Origin: Solwaraspora sp. WMMD792
GTDB lineage: Bacteria > Actinomycetota > Actinomycetes > Mycobacteriales > Micromonosporaceae
Assembly: GCF_029626105.1 (NCBI RefSeq)
Contig: NZ_JARUBH010000009.1
Coordinates: 3,038,001 to 3,102,000 of the forward strand
Length of the DNA stretch: 64,000 nucleotides
Direction: 5' to 3'
Each line of letters starts with the position of its first letter. The first letter of the stretch is position 1. Shown one piece after another: positions 39,653 through 55,723 of the stretch. The notes below the pieces were generated by a model, which saw only the letters and a list, made by a program, of their open reading frames with translations, searched no databases and had not been told where the DNA came from. A program made the translations under genes and the position numbers.

Positions 39653-41656
39653 TCAGGCCACCATCGACCCGACCACCGGCTTGGTGAGCAGCGCCGACTG
39701 GTTGCGCCGGATGCCGGGGTCGAGCGAACGCTCCACGAAGATCGCGTGCCAGATGCAGAACACCAGCACCGTCCACACCTTGCGGGAGTGGTCGGCCTCC
39801 TCACGCTTGTGCTCGTCGAGCAGCCGCATCGCGTACGACAGGTCGAGCAGGTCACCGGCGCCCGAGGTGGCGAAGATGTGCCGGGCCCACTCGTACATCT
39901 CGCCGCGCAACCACACCCGGGTCGGGGTCGGGAAGCCGAGCTTGCGGCGGTTCACGATGGCCGGCGGTACCACGCCCTGCAAGGCCTGACGCATCGCGTA
40001 CTTGGTGGCGTCGGAGCGGGGCGGCAGCCGTAGCTCCACCGGGATCTTCGCGGCTACGTCGAAGACCTCCTTGTCCAGGAACGGCACCCGCACCTCCAGC
40101 GAATGCGCCATCGAGATCCGGTCCGCCTTGACCAGGATGTCGCCGCGCAGCCAGGTGTACAGGTCGACGTACTGCATCTTGGTGACGTCGTCGAGCTCGG
40201 CGCACTCGGCGTAAATCGGCGCGGTCACGTCGGTGTAGCGCACCGACGGGTCGTAGCGACGCAGCAGGTGCCGCTTCTCCTCCTCGGTGAACATCCGCGC
40301 GTTGCCGTAGTAGCGCTCCTCGATCGGGGTGGTGCCCCGCTCCAGGAAACTCTTGCCCTTGACCCCCTGTGGGATCACCTTCGAGACGGCTCGCAGCCCT
40401 TTCTGCATCGGATCCGGCAGTCCGTGCACCGCGCCCAGCGACAGCGGCTCGCGGTAGATGGTGTAGCCGCCGAAGAACTCGTCCGCGCCTTCGCCGGAGA
40501 GCACCACAGTCACGTGTTCGGCGGCCTTCTGCGCCACGAAGTACAGCGGCACCAGCGCCGGGTCGGCCACCGGGTCGTCCAGGTGCCAGACGATGCGCGG
40601 CAGCGCCTCCATCATGTCCTGCGGCCCGATCTTCGTCGGGATGGTGGTCACGTTCAGGTGCCGGGCCGAGTCCTGGGCGACCTCGATCTCCGAGTAGCCC
40701 GACACGTCGTACCCGACGGTGAAGGTCAGGATGTTCGGGTTGAACTCGCGGGCCAGCGCCACCACCGCGGTCGAGTCGATGCCGCTGGACAGGAACGCTC
40801 CGACCGGCACGTCGGCCCGCATGTGCATGCGTACGCTCTCCCGCAGCGTCTCGCGGATCTCGTCGTACAGCCGCTGCGGGTCCGGCGTCGGCGTCGGCCG
40901 GAAGATCGGCTGGTACCAGCGGCGGACCTGCACCCCGCCGGCCGGGTCCGGCGCCGGCCCACCGGTCGTCGGGTCCAGCGCCGGCGGCGACCAGGTCAGG
41001 CACTCCCCGGAGCCGATCCGGCTGATTCCGGAGTGCAGGGTGCGCGGCTCGGGCACGTACTGCAGGGTCAGATAGTGCGACAGATTCGCGGTGTCCACCC
41101 CGGCGTCCCCGGCACCCGCGGCGGCGGAGAACGGCAGTAGCGCCTTCTTCTCCGAGGCCAGGTAGATGCCGTCCGGGGTCTGCAGGTAGTGCAGCGGCTT
41201 GATGCCGAAGTAGTCCCGGGCGCCGAAGGCGCGACGCCGCTGCCGGTCCCAGATCACGAAGGCGAACATGCCGCGCAGCTTGTGCAGCACCTTCTCGCCC
41301 CAGTAGTGGTACCCGGCGACGATCACCTCACCGTCGCCGGCGGTGGCGAACTGCGCGCCGAACTCCCGGACCAGCTGGTCCCGCAGCTCGATGTAGTTGT
41401 AGATCTCGCCGTTGAAGGTGAGCAGGTAGCGGCCGTCGGCGTAGGCGAGCGGCTCCTGGCTGGACGCCACGTCGATGATGGCCAGCCGCTTGTGCGCGAA
41501 CACCGCGTCCGCCCACCGGCCGGTCGGGTCGCCGATCACCTCCACGCCGGTCTCGTCCGGGCCACGGTGGTGCAGGCATTCCAACGCGTGGGCGATCGCG
41601 TCGCGGTGTGCGCCGGCGTCGCCGCGGGCGCTGAAAAAGGCCAGGAGTCCGCACAT
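39653..41656 (-). CDS. asnB: Asparagine synthetase (glutamine-hydrolysing)
   Basis: Makes asparagine from aspartate, ATP and glutamine. The ATG at 41656 is chosen so that Cys2, the glutaminase nucleophile, follows the initiator ('MCGLLAFFSARG'). The class II amidotransferase domain ('LHHRGPDETG', 'RLAIIDVASSQEP', 'LTFNGEIYNY') occupies about 1-210. The synthetase domain has the ATP-pyrophosphatase loop 'FLSSGIDSTAVVALA' and 'VLSGEGADEFFGGY', 'DRISMAHSLEVRVPFLDKEV'. 667 residues is normal for the actinobacterial AsnB form. A Pro-rich insertion near 225-250 ('TTGGPAPDPAGG') is a lineage quirk. The divergent aminopeptidase P lies 68 bp away. Confidence 0.96.
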   Translation of the reverse strand: MCGLLAFFSARGDAGAHRDAIAHALECLHHRGPDETGVEVIGDPTGRWADAVFAHKRLAIIDVASSQEPLAYADGRYLLTFNGEIYNYIELRDQLVREFGAQFATAGDGEVIVAGYHYWGEKVLHKLRGMFAFVIWDRQRRRAFGARDYFGIKPLHYLQTPDGIYLASEKKALLPFSAAAGAGDAGVDTANLSHYLTLQYVPEPRTLHSGISRIGSGECLTWSPPALDPTTGGPAPDPAGGVQVRRWYQPIFRPTPTPDPQRLYDEIRETLRESVRMHMRADVPVGAFLSSGIDSTAVVALAREFNPNILTFTVGYDVSGYSEIEVAQDSARHLNVTTIPTKIGPQDMMEALPRIVWHLDDPVADPALVPLYFVAQKAAEHVTVVLSGEGADEFFGGYTIYREPLSLGAVHGLPDPMQKGLRAVSKVIPQGVKGKSFLERGTTPIEERYYGNARMFTEEEKRHLLRRYDPSVRYTDVTAPIYAECAELDDVTKMQYVDLYTWLRGDILVKADRISMAHSLEVRVPFLDKEVFDVAAKIPVELRLPPRSDATKYAMRQALQGVVPPAIVNRRKLGFPTPTRVWLRGEMYEWARHIFATSGAGDLLDLSYAMRLLDEHKREEADHSRKVWTVLVFCIWHAIFVERSLDPGIRRNQSALLTKPVVGSMVA

Positions 41657-41724
41657 GGCAGACATCTTTTCACGTGCCGGTCACGCGGTACCGTCGAGTA
41701 CGCCCAACCGTGGGGAGGACGCAA

Positions 41725-43272
41725 ATGACACAAGATCAGACCGAGGGCACGGCACCGGACCGGGCCGGAGCCACCGGCACCGAGATGACCGCCGAAGGCA
41801 CCGAGACGACCGCCGAGGTCGTCGCCGAGCAGCCGCGCACCGAGTCGCACGACCCGGACTTCCCGGAGAAGCTCCTGGAGTTCATGCGCACCGGCTGGCG
41901 CGACGACACGTTGCCGCTCGCCCCGCGCGCCGAGGCGCCGAACCACGCCCGCCGTCGCGCCGCCCTCGCCGACGCCTTCCCCGGCGAGACCCTGGTGGTG
42001 CCCACCGGCACCGAGAAGACCCGGGCCAACGACACCGATTACCCGTTCCGGCCGGGCAGCGACTTCGTCTACCTGACCGGTGACCACGATCCGGACAGCG
42101 TGCTGGTGCTGTACCCGACCGGGGACGGACACGACGCGGTGCTCTACACCCGGCAGCGGTCGTCGCGGGACAACGACGAGTTCTTCCGCAGCCGCGACGG
42201 CGAGCTGTGGGTGGGCCGGCGGCGCACCCTGGCGGAGAAGTCGACCGAGCTGGGTCTGCGTACAGCGCCGCTCAGTGAGCTGCCGCAGGCGCTGGCCGGG
42301 TGCGCGCCGGCCCGGACCCGGGTGCTGCGCGGCTTCGACCCGCGGGTGGACGCGGCGGTGCTGCCGTACGACAGCGGCGACGACGCCGGGGCCCGCGACC
42401 GCGAGCTGGCCACGGCGATCGCCGAGGCGAAGCTGGTCAAGGACGAGTGGGAGGTCGCCCAGCTGCAGGCGGCGATCGACGCGACGGTCCGCGGCTTCGA
42501 GGACGTGGCCCGGGTGCTGCCGGCCGACCGGCCGGTCGCCGAGCGGCTGCTGGAAGGGGTCTTCGCGCTGCGGGCCCGGCACGACGGCAACGACGTCGGT
42601 TACGGTTCGATCGTCGGCGCGGGCGCGCACGCGACGATCCTGCACTGGGTACGCAACGACGGCGTCACCCGTCCGGGTGAACTGCTGCTGATGGACATGG
42701 GTGTGGAGGGGCACCATCTCTACACCGCCGACGTGACCCGGACCCTGCCGGTGTCCGGCCGGTTCACCGCCCTGCAGCGCCAGGTCTACGACATCGTGTA
42801 CGCCGCGCAGCAGGCCGGCATGGACTACATCAAGCCGGGGGTGAAGTTCAGCGACGTGCACCAGACCTGCATGCGGGTGCTCGCCGAAGGCCTGGCCGAG
42901 CTGGGCGTGCTGCCGGTCAGCGTGGACGAGGCAATGGACAAGGAGTCGACCGTCTACCGCCGGTGGACGCTGCACGGCTTCGGCCACATGCTCGGCATCG
43001 ACGTGCACGACTGCTCGTACGCCCGTAAGGAACGTTACCGTGACGGCGAGCTCGGCGAGGGGTACGTGCTGACCGTCGAGCCCGGCCTGTACTTTCAGCC
43101 GGAGGACGAGCTGGTGCCCGAGGAGCTGCGCGGCGTCGGCATCCGGATCGAGGACGACGTGCTGGTCACCGCCGCCGGTGCGGTGAACCTGTCGGCCGGG
43201 CTGCCTCGGCAGGCCGACGAGGTCGAGGCCTGGTTGGCGGCGCAGCGCGACGCCGGCCCCCGACTGCCCTGA
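41725..43272 (+). CDS. pepP: Aminopeptidase P family protein (Xaa-Pro aminopeptidase)
   Basis: Cleaves N-terminal residues before proline. The 515 residues start at ATG 41725 after GGGGAGG. A ~45-residue acidic Thr/Glu-rich N-terminus precedes the aminopeptidase P N-domain ('YPFRPGSDFVYLTGDHDPDS'). The pita-bread catalytic domain has all five metal ligands: 'LLLMDMGVEGHHLYTADVTR' (two Asp), 'LHGFGHMLGIDVHD' (His), 'LTVEPGLYF' (Glu) and 'GVGIRIEDDVLVT' (Glu). The enzyme is cytoplasmic, without signal peptide. The family is usual in actinobacteria; nothing unusual in its neighbours explains a special role. Confidence 0.95.
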   Translation: MTQDQTEGTAPDRAGATGTEMTAEGTETTAEVVAEQPRTESHDPDFPEKLLEFMRTGWRDDTLPLAPRAEAPNHARRRAALADAFPGETLVVPTGTEKTRANDTDYPFRPGSDFVYLTGDHDPDSVLVLYPTGDGHDAVLYTRQRSSRDNDEFFRSRDGELWVGRRRTLAEKSTELGLRTAPLSELPQALAGCAPARTRVLRGFDPRVDAAVLPYDSGDDAGARDRELATAIAEAKLVKDEWEVAQLQAAIDATVRGFEDVARVLPADRPVAERLLEGVFALRARHDGNDVGYGSIVGAGAHATILHWVRNDGVTRPGELLLMDMGVEGHHLYTADVTRTLPVSGRFTALQRQVYDIVYAAQQAGMDYIKPGVKFSDVHQTCMRVLAEGLAELGVLPVSVDEAMDKESTVYRRWTLHGFGHMLGIDVHDCSYARKERYRDGELGEGYVLTVEPGLYFQPEDELVPEELRGVGIRIEDDVLVTAAGAVNLSAGLPRQADEVEAWLAAQRDAGPRLP

Positions 43273-43325
43273 CCCCGACGGCCCGGCGCGGGTTCACCTG
43301 ACCCCGGTGCCGATCCGGTGGGCCG

Positions 43326-48773
<5,448 letters not shown>

Positions 48774-48813
48774 CGACAGCCTTCCGTTGACGATGAGCGC
48801 ACGCTAACCTTTG

Positions 48814-48839
48814 CTGCAAGATTCTGCAATATCTTGCAG
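48814..48839. promoter_or_regulatory. Phased CTGCAA operator upstream of the pullulanase (MalR-like)
   Basis: CTGCAAGA at 48814-48821 and TCTTGCAG at 48832-48839 are inverted, and a further CTGCAA lies at 48824. The three elements start exactly 10 bp apart, so they sit on one face of the helix. CTTGCAG/CTGCAAG elements are typical of promoters of starch and maltose genes controlled by MalR/Reg1-type LacI regulators in Streptomyces (established in general, assignment inferred). Confidence 0.7.
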
Positions 48840-48845
48840 TCGTGG

Positions 48846-49601
48846 TCAGTCCAGATCGCAGGGCGCGCCGTTGGCCAGGCAGCGCTGCGGGGTGGTGCCG
48901 CGACCGTGGCGTTCGAAGTGGAACCGCAACGGCACGGACGAACGGGCCCCGACCGGCACCGAACCGGTGAAGACATACTCCCGGCCGGACCGGCGCACAG
49001 TCGCCTGCGGCGCGCCTTCCACCCAGGCCGCGTACAGCCGGCCGACGTTGTCCGGGAACCGCACGGTGACGGTCCAGTCACGATCGCGCCGTGAGGTGTT
49101 CACCACCAGCACCTCGGCGATAAACCCGTCGCCGAACTGCTGGAGCACCCGGTAGCGGCCGACCACGTCGGGATCGGCCGGCGGCGCCGGGGTGCGGGGC
49201 GGGGCAGGCTTCGTGGCGCGCGGCGGCTCGACCGGCCGGCGGGTCGGACCGGCCGGCGACGGCGGCATGGCAGCCGAAGTGGATGGTGCCGGCGAGGAGG
49301 GTGCGGGTCGCAGGACCGCCTCACCGGACGGCGGCGGGGCGGCGGCGACAAGCTGGCCGCCGGTGTTCACCGCCGGCGGGCTCGCGGCGACCCGCGGTTC
49401 AGGCTCGGGCTCGGGCTCGGACTCGGGGACCACGGTCGGCGGTGGCTCACCGATCGCCCGGGTCTGCATGGGTACGCAACCGGCAGCCACCAGAAAGATG
49501 ACCACCATGACAGCAAGTCCACTAAGGACGACTACCCACGGTGCCAGGACGATCACGGTGGAGGGGGTCCAGGCGGTGCGCGCGGCGTGTCTGCCGTCCA
49601 C
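48846..49601 (-). CDS. Membrane-anchored protein with CBM2-like domain
   Basis: A 251-residue protein: a short cytoplasmic start, one membrane helix (about 18-40, 'VIVLAPWVVVLSGLAVMVVI'), a ~100-residue Pro/Glu/Ala linker ('ESEPEPEPEPRV', 'PPSPAGPTRRPVEPPRATKP') and a C-terminal beta-sandwich resembling CBM2 ('RYRVLQQFGDGFIAEVLVVN', 'WTVTVRFPDNVGRLYAAWVE') closed by a Cys pair. The lack of most surface Trp residues of CBM2 suggests it may bind cell-wall polymers rather than cellulose, or have lost binding. No catalytic domain. Possibly a surface adhesin next to the starch/cellulose enzymes. The following 49602-49683 holds only small palindromes. Confidence 0.75.
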   Translation of the reverse strand: MDGRHAARTAWTPSTVIVLAPWVVVLSGLAVMVVIFLVAAGCVPMQTRAIGEPPPTVVPESEPEPEPEPRVAASPPAVNTGGQLVAAAPPPSGEAVLRPAPSSPAPSTSAAMPPSPAGPTRRPVEPPRATKPAPPRTPAPPADPDVVGRYRVLQQFGDGFIAEVLVVNTSRRDRDWTVTVRFPDNVGRLYAAWVEGAPQATVRRSGREYVFTGSVPVGARSSVPLRFHFERHGRGTTPQRCLANGAPCDLD

Positions 49602-49683
49602 GTTGGCCCCCTTTTTCGCACCGGCGTCCCGCGGAAGAGTAGCGATTCCGACCCGCAGTGCAAAAGGCCCAGTTACTGACTAG

Positions 49684-50073
49684 TTAGTCGAGTGGGGTAA
49701 CAGTACAGATACGCACCGCGTCGCGACCAAGCCGCAACAGATAGTGGAATCGCTGGCCAGGCACCGACCGCCCGTCGGCGTCGAGGTACTCCCACTCCAC
49801 CTCGACCGCCACCAACGTCATGCTCACCTGCTGGACCTGGTGGAAGCGGGCGTGCGACGCGACGATCCGCCGTTGGGCGTAGTCGGGCGCGGCGCCGACG
49901 AAGGACAGTGCCACCGCCGCCGGCGAGGAGAACGCGAAGCTGTAGGCATCGGCGACGACCATCGCCGGCGACGCGAAGCAGTCCGCGATACCGGGCACAT
50001 CGCCGGCGGTGATCGCCGCGCCGTACCGGTCGAAGAAGCCGGCGAGCGTGTCGAGGTCGGTCGAGGTGTCCAC
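49684..50073 (-). CDS. NTF2-like/SnoaL-like small protein
   Basis: From the GTG at 50073 the protein is 129 residues of NTF2 fold: 'LAGFFDRYGAAITAGDVPGI' (helix 1), 'CFASPAMVVADAYSFAFSS', then strands 'VQQVSMTLVAVEVEWEYLDA' and 'QRFHYLLRLGRDAVRICTVT'. It is likely a cytoplasmic stand-alone NTF2 domain of unknown ligand. An ATG at 50127 is an alternative start but adds a Gly/Ser tract. It is divergent from aconitase, with the acn operator region between them, so it might respond to the same regulator. Confidence 0.7.
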   Translation of the reverse strand: MDTSTDLDTLAGFFDRYGAAITAGDVPGIADCFASPAMVVADAYSFAFSSPAAVALSFVGAAPDYAQRRIVASHARFHQVQQVSMTLVAVEVEWEYLDADGRSVPGQRFHYLLRLGRDAVRICTVTPLD

Positions 50074-50140
50074 GAGACCGCAGTGCCCGGTGGGACCGGT
50101 CGACAAACCCGTCCCGGAAGCCGACACCGGGTTGCGACAA

Positions 50141-50166
50141 TAGCAAGACGGACGTACGGTTTTGTT
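50141..50166. promoter_or_regulatory. Candidate AcnR operator upstream of aconitase
   Basis: This 26-base segment (beginning TAGCAAGACGGACGTACGG) matches 20 of 26 positions of the core of the perfect palindrome before the TetR gene at 54119-54150. It lies about 100 bases before the acn start, in the gap to the divergent NTF2-like gene, and the similarity marks it as a site of the same regulator. Confidence 0.75.
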
Positions 50167-50267
50167 GCGAGCCGCGCTCCGGGTAAGTGTTACCTCACCC
50201 CAACGCTGCGGTAATCCGTACGAAAGACTGCCAGGACGACCAGGGACACAGCGGTAAGGAGTCCGAC

Positions 50268-53063
<2,796 letters not shown>

Positions 53064-53082
53064 CCCGGTCACGGATGAACGG

Positions 53083-53123
53083 CGGCGGTGGGTGGTGACC
53101 GGTCCGGTCACCACCCACCGCCG
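53083..53123. terminator. 20-bp inverted repeat after aconitase
   Basis: A perfect 20-bp stem (arms 53083-53102 and 53104-53123) follows the acn stop by 20 bases. The tight centre implies an effective loop of about five bases. It ends 20 bases before the next start, so the DUF2630 gene probably has its own promoter or depends on read-through. Confidence 0.85.
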
Positions 53124-53143
53124 TGTTGTGCCAAGCTCGGACC

Positions 53144-53389
53144 ATGGACGACAGGACCTTGCTGGCCCGGATCCAGGAACTGGTCGACGAGGAGCACCAG
53201 CTGCGTGGCAGGTTCGCCGCCGGGCAGCTCTCCGCGGACGAGGAGCACGCCCGACTGGGCGCGCTAGAAGAGGCGCTCGACCAGTGCTGGGACCTGCTGC
53301 GTCGCCGCCGGGCCGCCCGGAACGTCGGCGGCGACCCGGACGCCGTCCAGCCACGGCCCACCGGTGAGGTGGAGGGTTACCTGCAGTAG
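53144..53389 (+). CDS. DUF2630 family small protein
   Basis: An 81-residue, highly charged helical protein: 'LARIQELVDEEHQLRGRFAA' then 'EEHARLGALEEALDQCWDLL' and 'RRRRAARNVGGDPD' match the actinobacterial DUF2630 family, probably a helical hairpin. Function unknown. The ATG at 53144 gives the family's usual N-terminus ('MDDRTLLARI'). It sits between aconitase and a HAD hydrolase. Confidence 0.88.
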   Translation: MDDRTLLARIQELVDEEHQLRGRFAAGQLSADEEHARLGALEEALDQCWDLLRRRRAARNVGGDPDAVQPRPTGEVEGYLQ

Positions 53390-53415
53390 TACCCGAGGCC
53401 GCAGGTAGCCGCAGA

Positions 53416-54060
53416 TCAGCCGGCCAGCACCGCAGCCACGGCCGGGATCACGCCGGACGCTTCCCGGGTCGGCGCGTACCGCTCGTCCAGCCAGTTGCGG
53501 CCCCGGTGCAGCCAGACGCTGGGCAGTCCGGTCGCGGCGGCCCCGCCGATGTCGGCCTCCGGGCTGTCACCCACCATCCAGGCGCCGCGTAGCCGCATCC
53601 GGACGCTCTGCGCGGCCAGTGCGAAGATCCTCGGGTTGGGTTTGCTGACCCCGGCGGCCTCCGAGATCACCCAGTCGGCCACGTACCGGTCCAGGCCGGT
53701 CCGGCGAATCTTCGCCTCCTGCTGGCGGGCCGTCCCGTTGGTGACTATCACCGGCACCCAGCCGGCGTCCCGGGCGATCGCCAACGAACAGGCGACCAGC
53801 GGATCCAGCCGAGTGTGCCGCACGACGCCGTCGTGCAGCTCCTCGACCAGGTCGACCGACGACGACCGGAGTCGATACCGCTCCCGGAGCGCGTCGGCCA
53901 GATCCCACCGGTCGGTCAGCCCGTCGGCATCGACGGAGACCAGCCAGTCGATGTCGTCTCGTGGGGCACCGACCGAGTCCAGGAATTCCTGACCCCACAC
54001 ACGGAACGCCCCGGCCCGGTCGAGCAGGGTGTTGTCCAAATCCAGGAGCAGGAGTGGCAC
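53416..54060 (-). CDS. HAD family hydrolase (HAD-IA)
   Basis: A 214-residue HAD phosphatase: motif I 'PLLLLDLDNTLLDRAGAF' (DLDNT), motif II 'VPVIVTNGTARQQEAKIRR', motif III 'GVSKPNPRIFALAA' (Lys), motif IV 'GAWMVGDSPEADIGGAAATG'. The helical cap at 15-85 places it in subfamily IA with YjjG-type nucleotidases; substrate unknown. It is divergent from the TetR gene, and the 32-bp palindrome in the gap is 59 bp from its start, so it may be co-regulated with acn. Possibly a house-cleaning phosphatase. Confidence 0.92.
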   Translation of the reverse strand: MPLLLLDLDNTLLDRAGAFRVWGQEFLDSVGAPRDDIDWLVSVDADGLTDRWDLADALRERYRLRSSSVDLVEELHDGVVRHTRLDPLVACSLAIARDAGWVPVIVTNGTARQQEAKIRRTGLDRYVADWVISEAAGVSKPNPRIFALAAQSVRMRLRGAWMVGDSPEADIGGAAATGLPSVWLHRGRNWLDERYAPTREASGVIPAVAAVLAG

Positions 54061-54118
54061 GGGCGCACCTTACGCGACACCGTATGGCGGGGAACAGTCC
54101 CAGAATGTAAACGAGTGC

Positions 54119-54150
54119 CGGTAGCAAGCCGTACGTACGGCTTGCTACCG
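54119..54150. promoter_or_regulatory. 32-bp perfect palindrome, operator of the TetR regulator
   Basis: Each half reads CGGTAGCAAGCCGTAC, and the two halves are perfectly complementary with no spacer. It lies 27 bases before the TetR ATG, and its core recurs imperfectly before acn. Such a long exact palindrome beside a TetR gene is strong evidence for an autoregulatory operator, and its GTAC centre recalls the AcnR sites of Corynebacterium. Confidence 0.9.
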
Positions 54151-54176
54151 CTCTGCCCACCTGACACGATCACATC

Positions 54177-54758
54177 ATGCCCCGGGTGAGCCAGATCCAG
54201 CTCGACGCACGCCGCCAGGAGATCCTCGCCGCCGCCCGGGTCTGCTTCGCCCGGCACGGGTACGAAGGTGCCACCGTCCGCCGGCTGGAGGAGGCCACCG
54301 GGCTGTCCCGAGGAGCGATCTTCCACCACTTCCGGGACAAGGACTCACTGTTCCTGGCGGTCGCCGAGGACGACGCGGCCGCGATGGTCGAGACGGTGGC
54401 CCGCAACGGCCTGGTCCAGGTGATGCGCGATCTGCTCACCCGGGCCGACTCCCCGGACACCGCCGGCTGGCTGGGCAGCCAGCTCGAAGTGTCCCGGCGG
54501 CTACGTACCGACCCGGACTTCGCCCGGCGCTGGGCCGCCCGGTCGGCGGCGATCGCCGAGGCGACCCGGGAGCGGCTCGGCCGCCAACGCGACGCCGGCG
54601 TGCTGCGCGACGACGTACCGATCGACGTCCTGGCGCGGTTCCTGGAGCTGGCCTACGACGGGCTGGTGCTGCAGCTCGCGATGGGACGGCCGGGCAGCGA
54701 CCTCGGCGCCGTGCTCGACATCGTCGAGGAGGCGGTACGACGCCCGACGCCGCGCTGA
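54177..54758 (+). CDS. acnR: TetR-family regulator of aconitase (AcnR-like)
   Basis: A 193-residue TetR regulator. HTH (about 8-55): 'DARRQEILAAARVCFARHGY', 'ATVRRLEEATGLSRGAIFHHF'. The ligand domain includes 'DSPDTAGWLGSQLEVSRRLR' and 'AARSAAIAEATRERLGRQRD'. In corynebacteria and mycobacteria the TetR next to acn (AcnR, Rv1474c) represses aconitase and senses citrate/iron status (from memory). Neighbourhood, strand and the shared palindromes here support the same role. The start has no strong ribosome-binding site, and the transcript could be leaderless from within the palindrome. An 11-bp inverted repeat covers its stop. Confidence 0.9.
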   Translation: MPRVSQIQLDARRQEILAAARVCFARHGYEGATVRRLEEATGLSRGAIFHHFRDKDSLFLAVAEDDAAAMVETVARNGLVQVMRDLLTRADSPDTAGWLGSQLEVSRRLRTDPDFARRWAARSAAIAEATRERLGRQRDAGVLRDDVPIDVLARFLELAYDGLVLQLAMGRPGSDLGAVLDIVEEAVRRPTPR

Positions 54759-54801
54759 CGGGTGGCACGCCCGTCCCACAATAGGGACCACCGTCAGCGC
54801 G
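54751..54801. terminator. 11-bp inverted repeat after the TetR gene
   Basis: CGCGCTGACGG (54751-54761) pairs with CCGTCAGCGCG (54791-54801) across a 29-base loop that contains a further short stem. It overlaps the TetR stop and precedes the TIGR04222 gene, separating the two transcripts or forming a leader for the second. Confidence 0.5.
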
Positions 54802-54844
54802 GAAGCGTCGGCGACCCGACGCCCGCCCGGCAATAGGAGACCCC

Positions 54845-55723
54845 ATGACGCCCGGTGAAACCTGGGGCATCCCCGGACCCACCTTCCTCGCCGTCTTCGG
54901 ACTGACCGCACTGGTGCTCCTCCTCGCCAACCTCGGCTACCGGCGGATCGCGCTCGCCGGGCACGACGGCCGCACCGGATCGCTCGGCGGCGCCGAGGTC
55001 GCGTACCTCAACGGCGGGGGCCGGTTGGCTGTGTACGCCAGCCTGGCGGCGTTGCGCTCGGCGGGCAGCGTCGACGTCGGCACCCGCGGCGCGTTGCGGG
55101 CCGCCGGCCCGCTGCCGGCCGGGGCAGGGCAACTCGACCAGGCGGTGCACCACGCCGCGCAGCGTCAGGTGCGCGTCCGCGACCTGCAGACCGACCAGTG
55201 GGTCACCGACGCGCTGCACCGGATGCGCGACGGCCTGGTCTCTGCCGGGCTGGCCATCGGCGACGGCCAACGCCGTACCGCCCGGCTGCTCGCCGGCACG
55301 GTCGGGATCCTCGCCGCCGTCGGTGTGCTGCGGGTGTTCGCCGGCGCCGCGAACAACCGGCCGGTCGGCTACCTGGTGCTGATGCTCGCGGTCACCGTGC
55401 CGGTGGCGCTGGTGCTGTTCTTCTCGGTGCCGCGCCGCACCCGGGCCGCGAATCGCCTCCTCACCAAACTGCGCAGCCAGTACCGTCACCTGTCGCCGAC
55501 CCTGCGGCCGGCCCCCGCGACGTACGGTGTCGCCGGCGCGGCGATGGGGGTCGGCGTTTTCGGGGCGGCGTCGTTGTGGGCCATGGACCCGGCGTTTGCG
55601 GGGACCGCGGAGATCCAGCGGGTGAGCGCCGGCACCGGGTCCTCCGGTTGGGGCGGTGACAGCGGCGGTGACGGAGGCGGCGGCTGCGGTGGTGGCGGCT
55701 GCGGTGGCGGCTGCGGCGGATGA
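54845..55723 (+). CDS. TIGR04222 domain membrane protein with Gly/Cys-rich C-terminal tail
   Basis: A 292-residue protein with membrane helices at about 12-32, 145-168, 172-196 and 230-250, and a soluble TIGR04222-type domain between the first two ('GGAEVAYLNGGGRLAVYASL', 'LDQAVHHAAQRQVRVRDLQT', 'RMRDGLVSAGLAI'). The tail after residue 260 is almost only Gly/Ser/Asp and ends 'GGGGCGGGGCGGGCGG' with Cys281, Cys286 and Cys290. The TAGGAG ribosome-binding site is good. The stop overlaps the start of a DUF692 (MNIO) gene (ATGA). MNIO enzymes oxidatively modify cysteines of RiPP precursors (established for MbnB, ChrH, TglH), so this tail is a likely modification substrate (inference). With four helices, the tail and N-terminus share one side. 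Confidence 0.88.
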   Translation: MTPGETWGIPGPTFLAVFGLTALVLLLANLGYRRIALAGHDGRTGSLGGAEVAYLNGGGRLAVYASLAALRSAGSVDVGTRGALRAAGPLPAGAGQLDQAVHHAAQRQVRVRDLQTDQWVTDALHRMRDGLVSAGLAIGDGQRRTARLLAGTVGILAAVGVLRVFAGAANNRPVGYLVLMLAVTVPVALVLFFSVPRRTRAANRLLTKLRSQYRHLSPTLRPAPATYGVAGAAMGVGVFGAASLWAMDPAFAGTAEIQRVSAGTGSSGWGGDSGGDGGGGCGGGGCGGGCGG

